Source of the DNA: an uncultured Mucispirillum sp.
GTDB lineage: Bacteria > Chrysiogenota > Deferribacteres > Deferribacterales > Mucispirillaceae
Direction of reading: 5' to 3'
NCBI GenBank assembly: GCA_945929285.1
Contig: CAMEOC010000024.1
Location: forward strand, 1-9,062
Length of the DNA: 9,062 nt
In this document: positions 5,743-9,062 of the stretch, one piece after another
Position numbering within the stretch: position 1 is the stretch's first letter
Layout of the letters: each line of letters begins with the position of its first letter
Translations under genes and position numbers: made by a program
The notes under the pieces: model-generated
Seen by the model: only the letters and a program-made list of their open reading frames with translations
Databases searched by the model: none
Told to the model about the DNA's origin: nothing

Positions 5743-7074
5743 TTATCTTATTAACCGCATTATATCATTATAAAAAGCAAAGACCATTAAAGAAAATATC
5801 ACTAAAAGCCCAAACATTTGGAAAGCTCCCATGGCTTTTTCCCCTATTGGCCGCCCCATAACACCTTCTGCTGTAATAATAGCCAGCTGGCCGCCGTCTA
5901 AAACAGGTATTGGCAGTAAATTAAACACTGCTAGGTTTATACTAATAGCAGCCATAAATATAAGCAGTGTTGAAAAACCAGAATCAGCAGACTGGGCTGC
6001 TGTCTGCACTATTAATATAGGCCCACCTAAAGAATCAGAAGGTATTTCCTGCTTAATTAATTTTGCAAAGCCTATATATATCATTTTAGTAAGCTCATAA
6101 GATTTTTCTAAGCCCATACCCATTGCAGCTATCGGCCCATAATGCACCGTAGTATTTCCACTAACTGGAGCAATACCAATTAAACCTATGGTTGTTTCTT
6201 TGCCGTCTACATTTTGAGTTTTAGCTTCCGGTGTTACTTTTAATGAAACAATGCTTCCATTTCGCTCCACTTCCACCACCAGCTCTTTTTCTGGGTTGCC
6301 CCTTATATATGTGGCAGAATTAGACCAAGAAGATATTTTTTCTCCATTAATACTTAAAATCTTATCATTTTTCAAAAAGCCTGCTTTTTCAGCAATACTT
6401 GCAGGAAGAACTTCGCCTATTACTGCATCAATCTGCAGTGCTGCACCAATAAAGCCTATTTTTTCCTTATCTCCAAAAATATTATCCGTTTCTTTTTCTG
6501 CAACTGTTAAGGAAATTTTCCTATTATCACTTAAGCCTATCTCTACTTTTTCATTGGGTTTTTCTGCAATAATAGATGCAAATTCATTCCATGAGCGTAT
6601 TTTTTCGTTATTAACTGAAACTATTACATCGCCAGTTTTAAGCCCCGCTGTTTCTGCCACAGAGCCTTTTTCCACATCTCCCACAACAGCACTAAAAGAA
6701 GGAATACCACTCATATATAAAGCCCAAAAAATAATAATTGCAAATATTACATTAAAAAGAGGGCCTGCAAGTATTATGGCAGCCTTATGCCATGCAGATT
6801 TATCTTTAAAAGACCTGCCCTCTTTCGCCGGGTCGTAAGTTTCCTTGCCTGGCTCATCATCATTTTGCTCTCCATACATTTTAACATAACCACCCAGGGG
6901 CAGTGCAGAAAGAGCATACTCTGTTTCGCCATATTTTTTACTAATAAGCACAGGGCCAAAACCTATGGAAAACTTTTCCACATATACATTTGCCCATTTT
7001 GCCACAAGAAAATGCCCTAATTCGTGAACAAAAACAAGCACTCCAAGCACTATAATTGCAATAACTATATCCAT
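5743..7074 (-). CDS. rseP: RIP metalloprotease RseP (site-2 protease)
   Basis: A zinc intramembrane protease of the inner membrane that makes the second cut in anti-sigma factors or other membrane substrates during envelope stress. The 443 residues show the M50B layout. The N-terminal membrane helix carries HELGH (17-21), with His17, Glu18 and His21 as metal and catalytic residues, and is followed by LPLGGYVKM (58-66). A second hydrophobic helix spans about 97-120. Two PDZ-like domains lie at about 127-192 and 213-283, each with a segment like AGLKTGDVIVSVN or AGFLKNDKILSIN. A third helix spans about 366-385, running into NLLPIPVLDGG (385-395) with the third metal ligand Asp393. A last helix lies at about 416-437. 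AAGGA (7081-7085) is a good ribosome binding site. It appears monocistronic, without the cdsA, dxr or bamA neighbours seen in many bacteria. No sigma or anti-sigma gene is nearby, so the substrate is unknown. Confidence 0.95.
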   Translation of the reverse strand: MDIVIAIIVLGVLVFVHELGHFLVAKWANVYVEKFSIGFGPVLISKKYGETEYALSALPLGGYVKMYGEQNDDEPGKETYDPAKEGRSFKDKSAWHKAAIILAGPLFNVIFAIIIFWALYMSGIPSFSAVVGDVEKGSVAETAGLKTGDVIVSVNNEKIRSWNEFASIIAEKPNEKVEIGLSDNRKISLTVAEKETDNIFGDKEKIGFIGAALQIDAVIGEVLPASIAEKAGFLKNDKILSINGEKISSWSNSATYIRGNPEKELVVEVERNGSIVSLKVTPEAKTQNVDGKETTIGLIGIAPVSGNTTVHYGPIAAMGMGLEKSYELTKMIYIGFAKLIKQEIPSDSLGGPILIVQTAAQSADSGFSTLLIFMAAISINLAVFNLLPIPVLDGGQLAIITAEGVMGRPIGEKAMGAFQMFGLLVIFSLMVFAFYNDIMRLIR

Positions 7075-7080
7075 AATGTT

Positions 7081-7085
7081 TCCTT
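7081..7085 (-). promoter_or_regulatory. Ribosome binding site of rseP
   Basis: AAGGA on the minus strand, 6 bases before the ATG at 7074. It confirms this start, which also places the catalytic HELGH motif at its usual position near residue 17-21. Confidence 0.7.
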
Positions 7086-7117
7086 ATATCTTTATTTTTT
7101 CATTAATATTGCCACAG

Positions 7118-7147
7118 ATTATAAAAAAATCAATAAAGAATTGAAAA
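7118..7147 (-). promoter_or_regulatory. Likely rseP promoter
   Basis: On the minus strand TATAAT (7118-7123) follows TTTTCA (7142-7147, 4 of 6 bases) at 18 bases. It lies between the upstream rpsA terminator and rseP, so rseP needs a promoter here. The expected leader is about 35 bases. Confidence 0.5.
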
Positions 7148-7165
7148 AGCTACATAATTTAATAA

Positions 7166-7196
7166 AAAAGGGCTTAAATTTATTTTAAGCCCTTTT
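7166..7196 (-). terminator. Terminator after the S1 gene
   Basis: A perfect 13-base stem: on the minus strand AAAAGGGCTTAAA, loop ATAAA, TTTAAGCCCTTTT, running on into six T in total and then ATTAAATT. It lies 25 bases after the stop of the S1 gene and separates the ispH-rpsA transcript from rseP. Confidence 0.9.
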
Positions 7197-7221
7197 AGTG
7201 TTTATAAGTTTTTTATTTTAC

Positions 7222-8895
7222 TTATTTATCAAACTTATCCATGAATATGTTACCAAAGCCAGTATCTTCGTTTGATTCCATTTTTTTCATGTATTCTTTT
7301 GTTTCCCTGCGTTCAGAATCCTGCAGGTATTTTTTAATAGATAAGATAACTTGTTTTTCTTTGTTATCTGTTTTTACAACTGCACAAGCTACCGTATCCC
7401 CTACATTATACATATCAACTGATGCTTTTGCTGGGTCTAAATCGCTTACTGCTATTATGCCTTTCATTTCAAGTGGAAGTTCTACTTCTAAGCCTTGTTT
7501 GCTAACAGCTGTGATTTTTGCTTCAATTGCTTTGCCCTGTGGTAAAAGTTTTGTTACTTCTTTCCATGGGTTTGCTTCTAACTGTTTTATACCTAAACTT
7601 ATTCTTTCTTTATCTTCATCTATGCTTAAGATTTTAGCTTCTACTTCATCGCCCACTTTATATACAGTGTTTAAATCTTGAATTTCTTCTCTCCAGGAGA
7701 CATCGTTTTTCCTTACTAAGCCGTCTAAAAAGCTGCCAAAATCTACAAATAAGCCAAAGTCTGTAATATTTTTGATTGTGCCTTTAACAACAGAATCTAC
7801 TGGGTGTTCTTTTTTAAGTGTAGTCCAAGGGTTATCTTGTAAATCTTTAACACTCATAATAACGCGTTTTCTGTCGTTATCATAGCCTATAACTCTGCCT
7901 TCTACCATATCTTTTATGTTTAAAGTAGATTTTGTATGTTTTAACCAGCCTATTTCTTCATTTGGCACAAAGCCGTCTATGTCTTCTGCAATTTCTACCA
8001 CATAGCCTGCTCTTTTTCTAGCCACTACTGTGCCTTTTACATTTGAGCCTTCTGGGTAATTTTTAGCAACATCATCCCATGGGTCTTTTTGCAGCTGCCT
8101 CATACCAACTGCCACTTTGCTGCTTTCTTTATCTATTTCTAAAATAACTACTTCCACATTATCGTTTTCTGCTAAAAATTTTGCAGGGTTTTTCACTCTG
8201 CCCCAGCTCATTTCGTTTTTATGTAAAAAGCCGTCTATTCCACCAAGGCTGATAAATGCACCGTAGTCTTTTAATGTTTTAACTACACCTTTTATTTTAT
8301 CGCCCACATTGTATTTTTCAAAAAATTCACCTTTTAATTTTTTAGCTTCATCTTGTAAATGGTGGCGTGGGGAAACAACTACAGATTGTTTTTTACCGCC
8401 ATGCACTTTTAATATTTTTGCAAGAAGCACTTTATTTACAAATTTTAAAGGGTCAATATCTTTTAAGTTAATATCTATTAAATTTTCAGGGATAAATGCT
8501 TCAATCTCCCCAACTTTACCACGGAAACCTTTTGTTTTATCATTACTAACAAATTCTGTAATTTTAACTTCCACAGGTATGCCATTTGATTCTTTTTCTT
8601 TTATTGCACTAAAGTCGCCTTTTGCATTAATTGCTTTTTTAGACAATATTACCCCATCATTATTCATCTTAACGATGCTAAGTTCCACTTCATCGCCAAC
8701 TTTAGCACCCTCAAGTTCTGACATATCAACCACACCTTCAGTTTTGTAGCCAAAATTTATAAGCCCTTTATTATCCCTTATTTCTACAATGGTTCCTTTA
8801 ACCACTTCACCTGTGCGGTATTGTTGGAGAGATTCTTCAAAAAATGACTCAAAATCTTCCATGCGTTCTTCATTTTGTCTGTTTTCGTTGTTCAT
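7222..8895 (-). CDS. rpsA: 30S ribosomal protein S1 (six S1 domains)
   Basis: S1 binds mRNA on the small ribosomal subunit and helps load messages with weak or structured leaders. The 557 residues, the length of the E. coli protein, contain six OB-fold S1 repeats at about 28-86, 105-175, 197-267, 283-351, 367-438 and 453-523. Repeats 3 to 5 are the best conserved (KDYGAFISLGGIDGFLHKNE, DFGLFVDFGSFLDGLV). Repeats 1, 2 and 6 are more diverged, as usual. The junctions after repeats 3, 4 and 5 carry a recurring element: LQKDPWDDV (268-276), LQDNPWTTL (352-360) and LEANPWKEV (439-447). A charged tail (524-557) closes the protein. The start overlaps the ispH stop (ATGA), and a ribosome binding site lies inside ispH. 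The full six-repeat layout separates it from the shorter S1 homologues of Firmicutes. Confidence 0.94.
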   Translation of the reverse strand: MNNENRQNEERMEDFESFFEESLQQYRTGEVVKGTIVEIRDNKGLINFGYKTEGVVDMSELEGAKVGDEVELSIVKMNNDGVILSKKAINAKGDFSAIKEKESNGIPVEVKITEFVSNDKTKGFRGKVGEIEAFIPENLIDINLKDIDPLKFVNKVLLAKILKVHGGKKQSVVVSPRHHLQDEAKKLKGEFFEKYNVGDKIKGVVKTLKDYGAFISLGGIDGFLHKNEMSWGRVKNPAKFLAENDNVEVVILEIDKESSKVAVGMRQLQKDPWDDVAKNYPEGSNVKGTVVARKRAGYVVEIAEDIDGFVPNEEIGWLKHTKSTLNIKDMVEGRVIGYDNDRKRVIMSVKDLQDNPWTTLKKEHPVDSVVKGTIKNITDFGLFVDFGSFLDGLVRKNDVSWREEIQDLNTVYKVGDEVEAKILSIDEDKERISLGIKQLEANPWKEVTKLLPQGKAIEAKITAVSKQGLEVELPLEMKGIIAVSDLDPAKASVDMYNVGDTVACAVVKTDNKEKQVILSIKKYLQDSERRETKEYMKKMESNEDTGFGNIFMDKFDK

Positions 8896-9062
8896 ATTGC
8901 GACCTCATTAATATATTCACGCACCTTTTCCAGTAGATATTTCGGAGTGCTTGCCCCTGCTGTAAGCCCCACTTTTTCCACACCAGTAAACATATCTGCA
9001 CTAAGTTCTGCTTCTGTTTCCACATGGTATGTTTTAGGGCATATCTCTTTACAAAGGTGGTA
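8892..9062 (-). CDS. ispH: 4-hydroxy-3-methylbut-2-enyl diphosphate reductase, C-terminal end
   Basis: IspH (LytB) is the [4Fe-4S] enzyme that makes IPP and DMAPP in the last step of the non-mevalonate isoprenoid pathway. Only the final 56 residues are in the window; the rest, including the iron-binding cysteines, lies beyond the right edge. The visible part starts at YHLCKEICPKTYHVET and includes VGLTAGASTP (31-40), the conserved C-terminal motif whose Ser contacts the substrate diphosphate. It then ends in a helix (PKYLLEKVREYINE). The cysteines at visible positions 4 and 8 lie after the last known cluster ligand of the family and are probably not cluster ligands. The stop TGA shares four bases (ATGA) with the S1 start. 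In some clostridia IspH and S1 are fused; here they are separate. Confidence 0.93.
   Translation of the reverse strand, partial: YHLCKEICPKTYHVETEAELSADMFTGVEKVGLTAGASTPKYLLEKVREYINEVAI
8902..8906 (-). promoter_or_regulatory. Ribosome binding site of rpsA inside ispH
   Basis: GAGGT on the minus strand, 6 bases before the S1 ATG at 8895 and within the last codons of ispH. It supports the chosen start and translational coupling of the two genes. Confidence 0.75.

Noticed and set aside
6251..6838. 195-codon open frame on the plus strand
   Set aside because: Lies antisense inside rseP, whose motifs are complete. The translation is Ser/Ile/Pro-rich low-complexity, as expected from a shadow frame, with no ribosome binding site.
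7241..7681. 146-codon open frame on the plus strand
   Set aside because: Antisense to the S1 gene; a shadow of its codon bias. The same applies to 8309-8749.
7222..9062. IspH-S1 fusion protein
   Set aside because: A TGA stop ends ispH at 8892 and S1 starts in another frame with its own ribosome binding site; they are separate proteins.
1..9062. CRISPR array or defence island
   Set aside because: No regularly spaced repeats and no cas, nuclease, toxin or phage genes; the recognisable genes are housekeeping or regulatory.

Overview
The window is ordinary core-genome DNA from an AT-rich bacterium (GC roughly 30% by eye). It carries a stable-RNA operon, a purine/histidine/amino-acid gene group, a membrane protease and a translation/isoprenoid gene pair. 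The separate hisZ regulatory subunit, the hisZ-purA adjacency, the ispH-rpsA pair with a six-domain S1, and the low GC would fit a Deferribacterota bacterium such as a host-associated Mucispirillum-like organism. That assignment rests on gene content and recollection of gene orders, not on any search, and is tentative.

Layout: (1) 1-300, minus strand: tRNA-Lys(UUU), tRNA-Glu(UUC) and a truncated tRNA-Val(UAC), read leftwards from a strong promoter with a long A/T tract behind its -35. (2) 301-1275, plus strand: AT-rich spacer, then a disrupted gene of unknown function whose reading frame breaks twice, both times in T homopolymers. (3) 1276-4874, minus strand: a tight operon of a class V aminotransferase, hisZ and purA. 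The genes overlap or nearly touch, and a hairpin terminator lies directly after purA. (4) 4875-5696: a divergent promoter region and a TetR-family regulator on the plus strand. (5) 5697-7147: a hairpin shared with rseP (minus strand), the site-2 protease of envelope stress signalling, which has its own promoter. (6) 7164-9062, minus strand: the end of ispH overlapping the start of the S1 ribosomal protein gene by four bases, closed by a strong terminator.

HisZ activates the first step of histidine synthesis from ATP and PRPP, and PurA makes the AMP precursor, so the central operon links adenylate supply to its use. The aminotransferase adds glyoxylate/alanine or serine metabolism. Two start codons were moved to internal Met codons with better ribosome binding sites (purA and the aminotransferase). 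I found no CRISPR array, transposon, prophage gene or defence system. The most interesting item is the twice-frameshifted gene at 415-1275.
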